Assembly (NCBI GenBank): GCA_914767715.1
Contig: OU612070.1
Coordinates: forward strand, 3,053,501-3,117,500
DNA: 64,000 nucleotides
Direction of reading: 5' to 3'
Source: Membranipora membranacea
Lineage: Eukaryota; Bryozoa; Gymnolaemata; Cheilostomatida; Membraniporidae
The notes under the pieces are model-generated. The model made no database searches. It was not told the origin of the DNA and saw nothing but the letters and a program-made list of their open reading frames with translations. A program made the position numbers and the translations under genes. This document shows positions 26,885 through 38,398 of the stretch, one piece after another. Position 1 is the stretch's first letter; every line of letters starts with the position of its first letter.

Positions 26885-27376
26885 TGCAACTTGAATTTCT
26901 TATCTTTGGTAACATAGGTTGGCTCTAGCTGTATTGTGCAGTGGTCTGAGAGCCCAATACCAGGTAGTTTGTATGCTTTGTAAGCACTCTGCATGTTTGA
27001 GTAGCAGAGATCCAGGGTCTTAATCACATTTTGTATGGAAGTTAACATACTGGCTCAGATGTTTCAGACTTACGGGATTAAAGTCACCTGCGACGACCGT
27101 AGCAGAGTTTGGATGTTTATTGAGGCAATTATCTATGATATTCTCCAAGAAGGCAGTACAGTTTTTATCATCAGCATCTGGCACACAATAATAATATTAG
27201 ATTTATTATATTAATTTCACGTGGTAAGTATTGGGGGCGGCATTCCAGATGTAACACCTCTAGATCTGGAGAGCAGTACTTCCTGTGTACAGTAGTGTTT
27301 GTACACCACTCTCTATTAACAAGCCATAGGCAACCACCACCTCTACTTTTACCAGTGATATCTGCATCCAATAAAT
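26885..27376 (-). mobile_element. LINE endonuclease-domain relic
   Basis: Minus-strand translation gives the second half of a LINE apurinic-type endonuclease in three frames. The first part has GKSRGGGCLWLVNREWCTN, YCSPDLEVL and RPQYLPREIN. The next has DDKNCTAFLENIIDNC and the core motif VVAGDFNPVSLKHLS. The last has KTLDLCYSNMQSAYKAYKLP and the catalytic-His motif GLSDHCTIQL. Frameshifts fall near 27180 and 27040, so it is dead. It directly abuts the reverse-transcriptase relic of another LINE at 27385, which suggests one element inserted into or recombined with the other. Confidence 0.8.
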
Positions 27377-27384
27377 ATAAATCT

Positions 27385-29860
27385 GAAATAAAGTTGGTGT
27401 TAGTATCGGACCTTGCGGAATCCCAATATTGATGTCAAATATTGATGACACTGCACCATTATAGTAAACAAAGTGAGACCTGTCTTGTAAAAATGATGAT
27501 TACAACAAAAATGCCTTGTTCTCAAAATTAAAGTTCTGTAGTTTATTTTTTAATATTTGGTGATTAACACAATCAAATGCCTTGCAGAAGTCAATAAAAA
27601 TGGATGGATGGATGGACGGATGGACGGACGGACGGACGGACGGACGGACGGACGGACGGACGGACGGACGGACGGACGGACGGACGGACGGACGGACGGA
27701 CGGACGGACGGACGGACGGACGGATGGATGGATGGATGGATGGATGGATGGATGGATGGATGGATGGATGGATGAATGAATGAATGTGCAGTGCCAAAAC
27801 CAGACTGCGATGAAGATAATAGGTGGTTTTCATTTTAAAATATGTGGATATTAATATCCAAATGCTTTTCAGATAACTTAGAAAGCACGGGTAAAACAGA
27901 TATAGGTCTATAATTTCCTTGTTTTAGTAGCCTATGCAATGTGACTGTTACCAATTTTAGAAATTGTTTCAAACCTTTGTGGTGGAAATATGGTCAAGTA
28001 CTGGAAAAATCTGAAATCAAAGAAAGATCTTTTGATAGCTTTGCAGCGAAAGAAGTAAAATGCTCGCTCAAATTACTGCTAAAAATATCAGCAATATTGT
28101 CAATGTAAGTTTTAGTTTTGTTTTTGATATTTGGCGCATTCATCAATGATTTGCTGTTATTGCCTTTTGAATTTTCAACCAGTTGTGACATATACTTTTT
28201 CTTTTTCCTTTTTATCATGTTGGTGACTAAATTTTTTTTTTCAGTTTTATAAAAGTACCATAAATTTGAGATTTATACTGGTCTCATATGATACTTATGA
28301 TACATATATATACTTTTATTGTCAATCAACAATCATCTTTAGGAATGTTTTTCATGCAGTGACAGAACAAAAAACTTAAACAATAAGTCACAAAAAATAT
28401 ATAAGTTACATATGTACATATATGTATATATATACGTACATATGATGTGCTGTTATGGCTGAGATCAACATTAAAATCACCTTAGATGATCACTTCCCTG
28501 CAAATTGATACAATGTTTTTGATGTAATGAGTGATGATATGGTTCAAATCAATCAGTGCACTAGGTAGGCGATAAACAAAGCATGTTGAAAAAAAGATTT
28601 TGAGTGGGGTTGTGAGATTTTCGAAGTAATTGACTCGGCCATTGATGGGTTTGCAACATTGACCTCTTCAAATGAAATACCAATACGTACGTAGCATAGC
28701 AAAACCCTTCCTCGACCGGAATTCCTATCCTGTCTTACGATATTATAGTTCGATATATGAAAATAACAACATGATTCAGACTCATTTTAAAAAGTCTCAG
28801 ATATACAAAAAATATCAACATCATTTTCATGTAAGATTTTTTAACTTCATCAATTTTGCTTGTTAGCCCTCTAATATTTAGATGAGCTATTTTATGCCTT
28901 GAGTAAGATTTCTAGAAATTTCTGAAAGGTGGCAATATATGAATGAAGATTTTAGCTGTATACCATTGTGTATAGCGTGTTCCATGTTAGTTTGTGAAGA
29001 AAACTTCACATTTGCAGAACGCTAAGTCTTGCCACCTTTTGAGAGTCGAGAGTTGAAATTCTGAGTCTTGGGGTCTTGATGTGATCTCCTTGCAGTTGAT
29101 CCACCAAAGAAGAGACAACTCCATTCCCATACAATTTTTATAGCTGCAGCAGTATCTTTAAACTGAATGGCCAGTTTTGGATGATCTGATTTAAACTTAT
29201 ATGGTGTTACTTTTTCTACAATCACTAAACCATAATGTGATCTCTTGTCGAGTAGTATATTGATTGTAATTAATATGGAAAGGTGAACCTTTCTTGATAT
29301 TTTCGATAATGTTTCTTTCAGGTGCAAATGGTTCTCTATGTGTTAGCTGTGGATGGTCCGTGCTGTGTTGGTCTTTACTGGTTGATTTGGGTTTTGACTT
29401 TCTCCTGTGAATGTTATTATTGTTTGGTGATCCACTATGATGTGGTAAATGGGAAGGTCGGCCGTGGGATTGAAAGGATAGTGGTCTAGATAAAGGGTTT
29501 GTCTGGTTTTGTTGAGGGGAAGTGTGTGGTATTGGTGTGAAGGGGGAAACATGAGCACCAGTGTCGTGACTTTGAGTTTTTCCAGCATCCTGTGCATACG
29601 TCCCAAATTTCTGGTTGATGGAAGATTCCAGTTGTTGCTATACACAGAACAGTTGATGATCAAATTTCTGCTCCCTTGTTCCCTAGAAATGACCAAGCTG
29701 TGCCCGTAATGTGTCATTGGTTATTGGCTCGCTGTTTCTGTTTCATTTGTTGGATGATCTGGGCCTGGTTATTGACAATATTTTCCAATTCCTGAATTCT
29801 AGTCTGCAGTGACACATTCAAAGCCTTGCCTGGTAAGTGTTGAAGAAATTGGTGGGTAAA
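27385..29860 (-). mobile_element. decayed LINE with ORF1, endonuclease and reverse-transcriptase remains
   Basis: Read on the minus strand, the parts come in normal LINE order. At 29718-29850 a coiled-coil ORF1 segment (LQTRIQELENIVNNQAQIIQ) is followed by further ORF1-like frames to about 29020. At 28430-28880 endonuclease remains include RNSGRGRVLLCYVRIG and GDFNVDLSHNSTSY. At 27994-28218 lies the linker before the RT (KKYMSQLVENSKGNN ... FSSNLSEHF). At 27385-27840 RT motifs include [31 protein letters not shown] and GIPQGPILTPTLFQ. Stops and frameshifts are numerous. A tetranucleotide array at 27600-27770 replaces the segment between GFGTAHS and FIDFCKAFD. The family is CR1/L2-like by motif style; the exact clade was not determined. 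Confidence 0.75.
27598..27782. repeat. large (GGAC)n/(GGAT)n tetranucleotide array
   Basis: About 180 bp are almost perfect: GGAT units on both sides surround roughly 28 GGAC units, and GAAT units end the array. Translated frames (DGRT or PSVR repeats) are artefacts, not genes. The array sits inside the RT coding region of a dead LINE. Confidence 0.97.
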
Positions 29861-30840
29861 TACCTATAAAAAGTCAGAGAGAGGTGACTATGAAGATGAA
29901 TACTATAAAATACTATTAAATGCATTATGTTGGGGATTAAATGAAAGGTAGCGTATTCAATAGGATTAAATTCCTGGCACTCTATTATTTAACTAACGGC
30001 TAAATATTAGAGGGATCATAATTTTAGGCATACAAATATACAGTCATGACTATAGCTGGCAGATCAGTCACTTTATAAAAAAATTTTAATTAGTTTATTA
30101 GTTATTGTTAAAATCTTAACAGCTTGACAAACATGCAGCAGTCATACGGTTACTTAGGCCACTATAAGGTAATGAGGAAGTCAACTGATGACCCGATACT
30201 ATGCTTTTACATATCGTATAAAGCTATAAATGCAATAAACACATAAGAAACTACATTACGTTTATAACAATGGTCAGCGGTGATGGGAGGACAAATCAAA
30301 TAACATGATCTTGTGGGGATATCAACCTGACGATAATGATAACTAAAAAGAGTCACACACCATTTAACCCTCCTGCAGATCAAACCTAGGCAAATCAGCC
30401 TTTTCAAACATTTTGCATACATTTGTAACTAAATCAACCAAACCTAATGAATCATTATCATTAAATCCTACCTAATGTTGTTAACTTGTTAAATTTGTTT
30501 GCCACTCTCTGTTTCTTCTTTTCTTTTTCCATTTTATTCAGGTAATTTGTGATACCATGCTTTCATTATCCTACTCACTATGTAGTATGTAACACCTTAA
30601 AGCATCCATGAAATTGAGATTGGGATTATCAAAGCTGTTTCTCCAGCTAATCAGCTTCGAAACAAGCCCAAAATTGACTCTCTCGGACCACTACAGGCTG
30701 TGTTATGAGGCATTGAAGTCGGCCCTTTCAATATTCGCTCGTGAGGTCACACCAGGGTTTTCGGCCGATATTGGAAATTTGTTGTATATCGAACTATTAA
30801 AGTGAAACCAACTGTTTTCCCCCCACAAAATATGCATTTA

Positions 30841-30955
30841 GTAACTTTGGACTCATTTAATTTCGTCAAAATTTGATGAAATGAGTTGAAATCCTATGTA
30901 GCTCATGTCATCAGAGATTAATCCAAAGAGAAAAATTGAAGGAGTCCAAAGTTAC
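30841..30955. mobile_element. 115-bp MITE with TA target duplication
   Basis: A terminal inverted repeat of 14 bp (GTAACTTTGGACTC / GAGTCCAAAGTTAC) is flanked by TA on both sides (30839-30840 and 30956-30957). A TA duplication and short inverted repeats fit a non-autonomous Tc1/mariner-class element. There is no coding capacity. Confidence 0.75.
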
Positions 30956-31284
30956 TAATGGTAGACATATACGTAAAATGTATGTCTATGACATCATATC
31001 CCCCTGCGCAAAGGTCGCAAGCGAACCTTAGCGAGGCCTGACTTTGATAAGACGTAACTTCAGTCCTAGTTGACCAATTGGGCTCTTCTTGGGCTCATTT
31101 TAAAGCTTATAATCTGGAGCAGTTCCCTTGATAACTTTAAGGTTTATTTCATGGATGCTCTAACACTTATATCTTTTTGCTCAAGTCATATTTTATATCT
31201 ATGTTAATGTATGTGAGGTCAACAAGTTATTTTTAACTTGCTTGAATTATAAACTTTTAGAAAACCTCAATAAATAAATAAATC

Positions 31285-31400
31285 ATACATCCAAATATTT
31301 TGCAGGCAAATATGAAGTCATATAACTGATCATATCAAATGTCGAGGTCATATAACATCAATCAGATGATATCAAAGGATACTGTTTACTGAACAAACCC
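31285..31400 (+). mobile_element. decayed relative of the Helentron-like element
   Basis: It keeps the subterminal inverted repeat in altered form (AATATTTTGCAGGCAAATAT) at 31294-31313. This is followed by TCGAGGTCATATAACATCA and GATGATATCAAAGGATACTG, which match the start of the core unit of the 2457-4545 elements. The tandem core and 3' hairpin are missing, so it is a truncated, older copy. Confidence 0.55.
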
Positions 31401-33009
31401 TAACCTCACATTTGGCAAGATCATTGGACGTAACAATAATCAGGTATGTTCCACTCAACAAAAACTAGAGGATCGAACAAGGTATCGAGCCCTTTATCCA
31501 CCAAAAACAAAATATTACATCATTCCCATGATGCAGCGTTTTGGTTTTCCCAAATAAATCAAGACACACTCTTTTGGCCCTGAACTACATTGGGTGTTCC
31601 AGAGTATTGCATCATAGCCTATAAAAAACCATGAATGTTTTATATCAAGCTGAAAATGTGTGCAAATATCTGCCTTACTTGTACTTGACATTGATCAGCT
31701 TCCCATTTATGACAGCAGTAATGAATTCTGAGTGTTCTCTGTTGTCAGAATCAAGCTCAGTAGTAGAAGCAACTCCCATCCTGGCAAAGTATTTATACAG
31801 AAGATATCTATTAATCAACCATCGATGTAATTGCAGTATAAGGATTCAATTTATCAAATGGAAGTGTATAGTATCAAAAGTATAGTTGTAAAGTGCTGCC
31901 GGGCACATAATGCAACACATTCGTCGATAAAGCTGAATTGAAAACATAGCTCGGTATGGTGATAGACATTGGCTACAAAAAAAAACAATACAAACTGACT
32001 CTACTTTAATGAATACATTATCTGACACCAAGAACAGATTGCCTGCTCCTTTCCGTAGTATATAGGAGCGGCGTTTAAGTAGCATCTCCATACTGCCTGG
32101 GTGTGTTCTCTGCTGTGGATAGGATAGGTGAGCCATTTGGTTTTTACTCTTCTCGTATTAGTTTGCCTACAGTGCCTACTTATTCTTGGGCCTATTTTCG
32201 ATTCCCTAGCCAAACAAAAACCGCAATTATACACCTTTCTCAGTTAGCCAATAATCTGCAACTTTTGAAATTATCTCTAAATGAAACTAAGCAAGATAGT
32301 AGTGAGCTTTCGTTCACTGATATCTTCAATGTTGAGTGTAAGCTCGATCTAGATCAACACTGAGTTGTCACCTCTTTGTTCACCCTAGGAAATTTGCTCA
32401 GTTCCCATGGACAGTGATATTGATCTACAACATCAAAAATGACTGAGATCTTTTGCCTGACTTGACATGTTAACTGTTTGGTTGGCCATTCATGATTATT
32501 GAAAACTGGGCACCGGGCTGGCCCATAGTACTGCAAGCTCAGTTTTCACACTAAGGCTGAGCTGATAGGTGTTTCTATAGATCTAACAACCTTGGTCAAA
32601 ATTATCTTCGATTGACTTTTCTGAACCTTTCATTTGTGGATGTGATTTTCAGGGTATGGATAAGGTTTGAAGAAAAGGAACTGAGGATGATCCCCCCTTA
32701 ACATGGGAGGTAGGGAGAGGGAGACAATCAACAATAGATCTTATATAATGCATACTCTGTTATAATTATCTTGCACACTTTGGGGTAGGTATCATAGAAA
32801 AATATTGAAACTGAATGCTTCAAAGAATGTTTTGTTTGATTTTTAAGAGCAATGATGAAAATACTATATAACTCCCCTGTATCTAGTATTATAGAATACT
32901 TAATACAACTAACACATAGAGAAAACAGACCAAGTTAATGCGCCATTAATTTTCAGACAATACATACAATATATAGCAAAGTGAGTCTAAGTCAGATCTT
33001 TATTGTAGA

Positions 33010-33172
33010 GAGAATTATCCCCTCTAGTGTACAGGTGCTGGTACCTGTGGAACTCAAGCCGTACATTTGCTCGAGATTACGGCGACTCTTTTATATCGAT
33101 GAGGTAGAGGTGGATCTTCTGCTGGCTACATGTGGCTTGTGCAAACGAAAAGCAGACCTTGACAAAATTTGA
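33010..33172 (-). mobile_element. SINE body fragment
   Basis: On the minus strand this aligns by eye with the 3' part of the SINE at 47455-47749: shared GATATAAA(A)GAGT, a pyrimidine-rich CCTCTACC/CCTCCGCC block, and GAGGATAA(C/T)TCTCTC at the end. The tRNA-like head is missing. It is a 5'-truncated, diverged copy. Confidence 0.5.
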
Positions 33173-33832
33173 ACCCTGACAACTGAATAAAACTCCTCAT
33201 ATGCTGAATTCTGTGACAGTTTGATAGCTAAAAGCTTGGCATAAATCATGCTGCTGAAATGTACGTATCGAAAATCTATGAATATAGTGAGGATCATAAC
33301 ACAAGAACGACTGACTTACAGACTTTTCTAAGCTTATTACATGACCTCTCGTTTGTATGTCACAAGGCCAGCTGCTGCCAAATAGTCATCATGTGAGGAA
33401 AGACTACTAAGTATGACGGGCATTGCAAGTATCTTATATAATTAGAATTAGGGAAGAAATTTTGCTTGATAATCAGAATTGCTCATAAGTTTGGTGGTTT
33501 TGAATTATAAGATAAACAGTGTTTCATTGAAATGAGTCAACATGTCCACTTGACAAGGAAAAAACAGTTTTATGTGGGTACCATCATGCACTATAATATA
33601 TGTCAGATAGGTTGTGTAATCAGTTGAATATACTTTGTGAGATATATTTATGATCAATTTAGCAACAGCTTATCATTTTTCTCACGGTACCAAAATTAAA
33701 CCCAGTTGATAATGTGCTGAGTTCATTTCCTTATAGCAAGAGACATTGTCAGCTATAACGCCACGTTTTGTCTAATTCTGATTCTGAACAACGCAGCAAG
33801 GAGTTGGAACGGAACACCAACCAAAAGCAGTA

Positions 33833-36800
33833 ATGGAGAGACGATTCATTATTATCGCATTCATGGTAACAGTATTTGTACCAATGGTCACAGCCTATGA
33901 GGTGAACCTGGAGATAGCCGCAAACATCGCGGAGGGTGAGGCGCTGCTCGATGAAATCAATCGTCTTCTCAATGATCGGAGCCTGACTTCTAGTATCAAG
34001 GTAATACAATGTTGAGTTTTGGCTTTTTATGAGGTATGGGTCTCGTTTGTTAAGCGCCATAAGTCCCGGCAGGTGTATGCTATGCCTACCATGTGACAGC
34101 AGTGCATTAACTATTGCTGTATACCACTAGGGAAGTGAAGTGTTTGCGAGAGGCAAAGTTCGCACAGCACAGACATGAAATAGAAAAGTCTATAGCAATC
34201 TAACTTTTACTCAACATCATCACATAAGCTACCAAATGTTGATGCTAGCTAACATGGAGTCGCCATATAAGAGCTATTCATCTGATCATGGCTAGTAGTG
34301 TCTTCTCTGTGGTATTATTTGTTTAATTGTTTCTTCTCTTTTTGAGAGAATAATCTGATTCTATGCCATTTCATTTTTCAATTTGACATTTTTGCAATAT
34401 GTAACAGAACGGTAACAATGTTTGATGGCGGTTAATACTACTATAAACAATACCTGAATCTTCATCGGCGTTAATAAGCAAGGCCACCATTAGTTTTTCG
34501 TAGTCATTCACCATTCCACCACTGCCAATTCATCTCACAAAATCAGTCATATAGTAACATAGGTTTGTTGGTTTGCTCATTATTTCTAGCAAGGAATAGA
34601 GTTTTCTGTTGATTTGCTTGTTGAAACAGAACGGGGAGCCCCCATGGCAACCTTGAACTCGGTATCCGCATTTAGCAGTGGCGCAATGTTTAAAACGTAA
34701 GTGCGTATACATATATGTATCTTTTGTCTAAATAAAACTAGAACTGACTAGGCTTTGTATATTTTTAATCCTACCTTGAAGGCGTAATCTCCAGATTTGG
34801 AAAATGATAAAGATTACCTGGCCGGTAACCAGTAAAGTTGTTTTGGCATAAATCAACAACAAAAATTAGAAGATTTGCCGCCAAACAAGTGAAATCAATG
34901 TGTCTTTCTCAACTTCAAATCTTTGTGATTGAAACACTTCCACTCGCCACCCAGGCATTCTAGATAGTACTGTATTAGACAACTGATTTCAAAATAAATT
35001 ATTACTAATTTCTTTCTACATAGGGCAAACAATGACCTGGTCATCCCCGTGCAGTCTCAATGTGAGGAGACCTGCTGTAAGGTGATCCTTCCACCTGCGA
35101 CCTTGACAAGGTCAAACCGTGTGACATACAGATGTTTATCATACTACACCGAGAGATACTCTACAAGTTGTGGATTTGCGGGCTGGAATCGGTGCAGGCG
35201 CTCCAGGACTCGCTCAGCGTAAGCCAGTTACTACTACTACTGCTACCATCATTACATTACATCTGTATTCTGGCACATTTAACTCTCTGATTCCAAACTA
35301 ACCGGATGTCAAGTTAAATATTCTACTAACAGTACACACTGATCACGTGATTGACTATTGCATGTATATCTCTGATCGATAGAGAATGAATTAATTCACT
35401 TAGTAGTAGTACCATCACAAGGAAATTGTGTGATGACTAGTTTTAAATTTTATTGATTAGGGGTGGGTACATGTTAGGTACTGCTACTAAATTGAATCTA
35501 ACGATCAGAGATACACATGTTAATAGTGTGATCTCGGTTTCAGTGTGCTAACAGTATGATGTGCACAAACATGACAACGAGTCAATTTCAGCCTATTTAC
35601 AAATTACCCTGTATTTTAGATCCAGCACATGTACAAGATATGAGACACTGTACTACCAGCAGGACCAGTCAAATCGAGCCTGTCCCTCCGTCCACTTAAC
35701 TTGCTGTAAGGGATACATCACCTACCAGAACTGCTGTGTAGGTAAGATCAGTCAAATAGTCAGGATGGTGAAGGTCTGCAAGCTCACGGATGTGTTGGTA
35801 ACAGTACGGCCATGTTTGTTTTGGGTCAGAATGGCAAAGCTAACAGCTAACTAAGCATGACCTATTTCCGGTAACTACTGTTGTTTTTTTCTTCATAGCC
35901 TCATGATCTCATAATATATTCTGGTTGAGTTGAGGTACGGATAGTTTGTGAGGCTGTGCTTGCTTATTCAGATGTCCTTACAAATAGCCATCTTTTGTAA
36001 TCCTACCGCAACAGATTACTCAACTATATCTTGAGACACTTTGTCTGTTATGGACATTCTATCAGCTCTGCGACCGGAACTTTTCACAACGAGCAGCAAA
36101 AGTTTCAACTGGATCACTTTATATGTGTATATATATATATATATATATTGCTAATAGGTTAAAATCAAGAATGTAAAGTCTACTTGTTTAATTTTATTTT
36201 AGCAATTTCCCGACTGAGGGAGATTATTGAGGAGGCTAAGCGACTCCAGGCAGGTAATAATATCCTACTATATATACCCGTTAGATCTACTGTACTTACC
36301 CGCTAGATCTAATATGACTGAGCTTATAATCTGTAACCTATGAGGGTTTTCTCAAATTGAAACATGCGAATTATGTTATTGGTTAAATTATGAATTTTTG
36401 AGAATAACAGGCTTTTATTTTCTTTCGTTTATAACATACTTATGTGGAATTTATGTCACATCATGAAAAACATTAGTAAAAATGAATTGTTGCTGACAAT
36501 AAAAGTATATATATATATATAATCTTCGATAAAGATGTCTCAGAATAATAATTAAAAGAAAAGCGCCGTAATCTCAAGTGAGAATTGAGCATTTTGAAAG
36601 GATGTCTAAATATTTTTGTTTTGTCACGATTGAGATTGTATTATGACGCTGAGCCGCTGAATCAATGTGAATTCTACACACTACTAACCTGCTTCTATAT
36701 TATACTAGGTTGTGATATCGGATGGGTCAGCTCTAGGGTTGGTAGTTGTTATCTGTTTGTGGAGGGAGGGAAGAATTGGAACGACGCCAGATCGGACTGT

Positions 36801-37410
36801 CAGAACCAAGGTGCTGACTTAGCACAGATCACTACCCCTGATAAGGCATCAAAGATGATGACCATACGCTCAGAGATCGGTACAGTATACTCTCATTCCC
36901 ATTCGTTCATTCTGATAACTCCATGCCATTTCATGACCAGGATGATCGATATGATGAGAACATGTATGTTTCAACTACCATATTGTGCAATGTGTTCCAA
37001 GTCAGTTGCTGCACAACATCGCTCTGTCAATTTTGTTGTCAACAACCATCATCTTTCGTTGTTTGGACACATCTATCTATTGCATCACAAATTCATGCCC
37101 AGCAGCTTGGGTTTATAACTCAAAATAGAAAACAGAAAGTAATATACCAGCTGAAATCACTAAACTTCCTTCTATTTTAGGCAAATCAAACAACTATTAT
37201 TGGGTCGGTGCCAAGCAGACTGCTGTTCGACAGCAATCCTTCACGTGGACATCCGGTGGGGACATTAATTCTGCACTCTGGTTTTCTGGTGAGCCAAACC
37301 AGACTAACAGCAGTAGCCTGATGTGTGTGGATATCGCCACACCTTCACAACAGTCAAAGTTGTGTGACTATGCCTGCTCCGCCTCGCTTAGTTATGTGTG
37401 CGAAAAATAG
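33833..37410 (+). CDS. secreted protein with EMI-like cysteine-rich region and C-type lectin domain
   Basis: Proposed exons: 33833-33992 (a donor at 34000 is also possible), 34630-34696, 35024-35218, 35620-35741, 36203-36253, 36709-36879, 37181-37410; about 331 residues. Exon 1 encodes a signal peptide (MERRFIIIAFMVTVFVPMVT) and a short helix. Exons 3 and 4 are cysteine-rich (CEETCCKV, CGFAGWNRCRRSRTRS, CCKGYITYQNCCV), resembling EMI-type modules. Exon 5 is a short helix (ISRLREIIEEAKRLQA) that could oligomerise the protein. Exons 6 and 7 form one C-type lectin domain (GSCYLFVEGGKNWNDARSDC ... YYWVGAK ... SYVCEK). EPN at the sugar site suggests mannose-type binding, but the usual WND is replaced (KLCDYAC), so calcium binding is uncertain. 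The exon 1-2 junction is weak: the stronger donor at 34000 is in phase 0 while exon 2 needs phase 1. AATAAA lies at 37617-37622. A role in recognition or adhesion outside the cell is inferred. Confidence 0.75.
36128..36149. repeat. (TA)n microsatellite
   Basis: About 11 TA units lie in the intron before the helix exon of the lectin gene. Confidence 0.85.
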
Positions 37411-37616
37411 AAAGAAAAAACCGTATTGAAACCTTAACCGCTCAGAGTTGGCAATATTTTTTGTTGACATCAGTGACATTGTTCTCAGACTATGATTGAG
37501 GCTTTCCTGAAGGTCATTCTGAGGTCAGTGGGTGGTAAATGCTCCACTGATGTCGGCCATAATGTTTCACAATCAACGTAAAATCTGTGTAGTTTTTTAA
37601 ATTCAATTTGACCACA

Positions 37617-37622
37617 AATAAA
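37617..37622 (+). terminator. polyadenylation signal AATAAA
   Basis: A canonical AATAAA lies about 207 bases after the stop of the plus-strand lectin gene. The next gene (DMGDH) converges from the other side. Confidence 0.6.
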
Positions 37623-37759
37623 ACAATACATGTTTGAAATATGACATCAATCTTTTACTATCAAATGTACCTACCTTCCCCTTGGCAATATCGACTTCCG
37701 ATAATTCAGTGTGACAATTATTTAAAAGCATCTCCATAGTAAATCATGGAGTTACCATA

Positions 37760-38240
37760 TCGGTCTGATATTTCTGATGTTAGTCTTAAACATTTATATA
37801 TCAATTGTTTTGGTGAATCCCTTCCTAAATAGAAAAGCAGCCTGGGCAATCACGCTTAGTTCAAACATATGGTACAGTAAGTTGGTATCACGAAAAAGAC
37901 GTAAAGAGTGTTCATATTACCAAACACTTCTATCCATAGACCAAATAATTCTCATCAGATTGATTAGATTTTTTGCAGTTCATTCCGAGATAGACTCAAT
38001 GTGTTGTCTCAGAAAGCCCATACAAGATTACCTACATTTATTATTGCTCGAATATTAATAAAATCAACACACCATATGTAAAATCAAATTCTGGGATAGC
38101 AAAAAATTCCATAACAAAGGGTGAAAAAAAATTTAGCATAGTGTGTGAATTTGATATCTTAATTTGGTCCCGCCACCTGAAGATATCTATGAGATTTTGT
38201 ATATACAAATAATTTGGCATTAAAAGAGCCACTCAAAAAA
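37760..38240 (+). mobile_element. possible LINE 3'-end relic
   Basis: The plus-strand frames resemble the C-terminal tail of LINE RT proteins: RKAAWAITLSSNIWYSKL, then in another frame KKFSIVCEFDILIWSRHLKI. This fits the common pattern (QKRAhRhITF ... KFSh...h.hWN.LP..hK). The match is by motif shape only, with frame changes. It fills most of the space between the two convergent genes. Confidence 0.35.
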
Positions 38241-38379
38241 AATGATGCGATACTTGAAACTGCCATTAGTCATGAACATAACCAAAAGCAACATCATACC
38301 AAAGGGAATGAAGAGATAGTCCCAACAACTATTGGCAGGAAAAAACCATGACCAAAACAGCAAGTAAAACAGGGCTATG

Positions 38380-38385
38380 TTTATT
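38380..38385 (-). terminator. polyadenylation signal for DMGDH
   Basis: On the minus strand AATAAA begins about 14 bases after the DMGDH stop codon, implying a very short 3' UTR. Confidence 0.5.
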
Positions 38386-38398
38386 GGACTAGAAAAGA

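Larger units (their letters stand above)
29861..33832. other. intergenic between LINE relic and lectin gene
   Basis: Apart from the MITE, the Helentron-like relic and the SINE fragment listed separately, I see no gene. Frames such as 32103-32363 (+) and 32001-32234 (-) have no recognisable domain or consistent splice sites. Confidence 0.5.

Noticed and set aside
27557-27833. Three overlapping open frames with DGRT/DGWM or HPSI/RPSV repeats
   Set aside because: All are translations of the tetranucleotide array, open on both strands simply because the repeat lacks stops.
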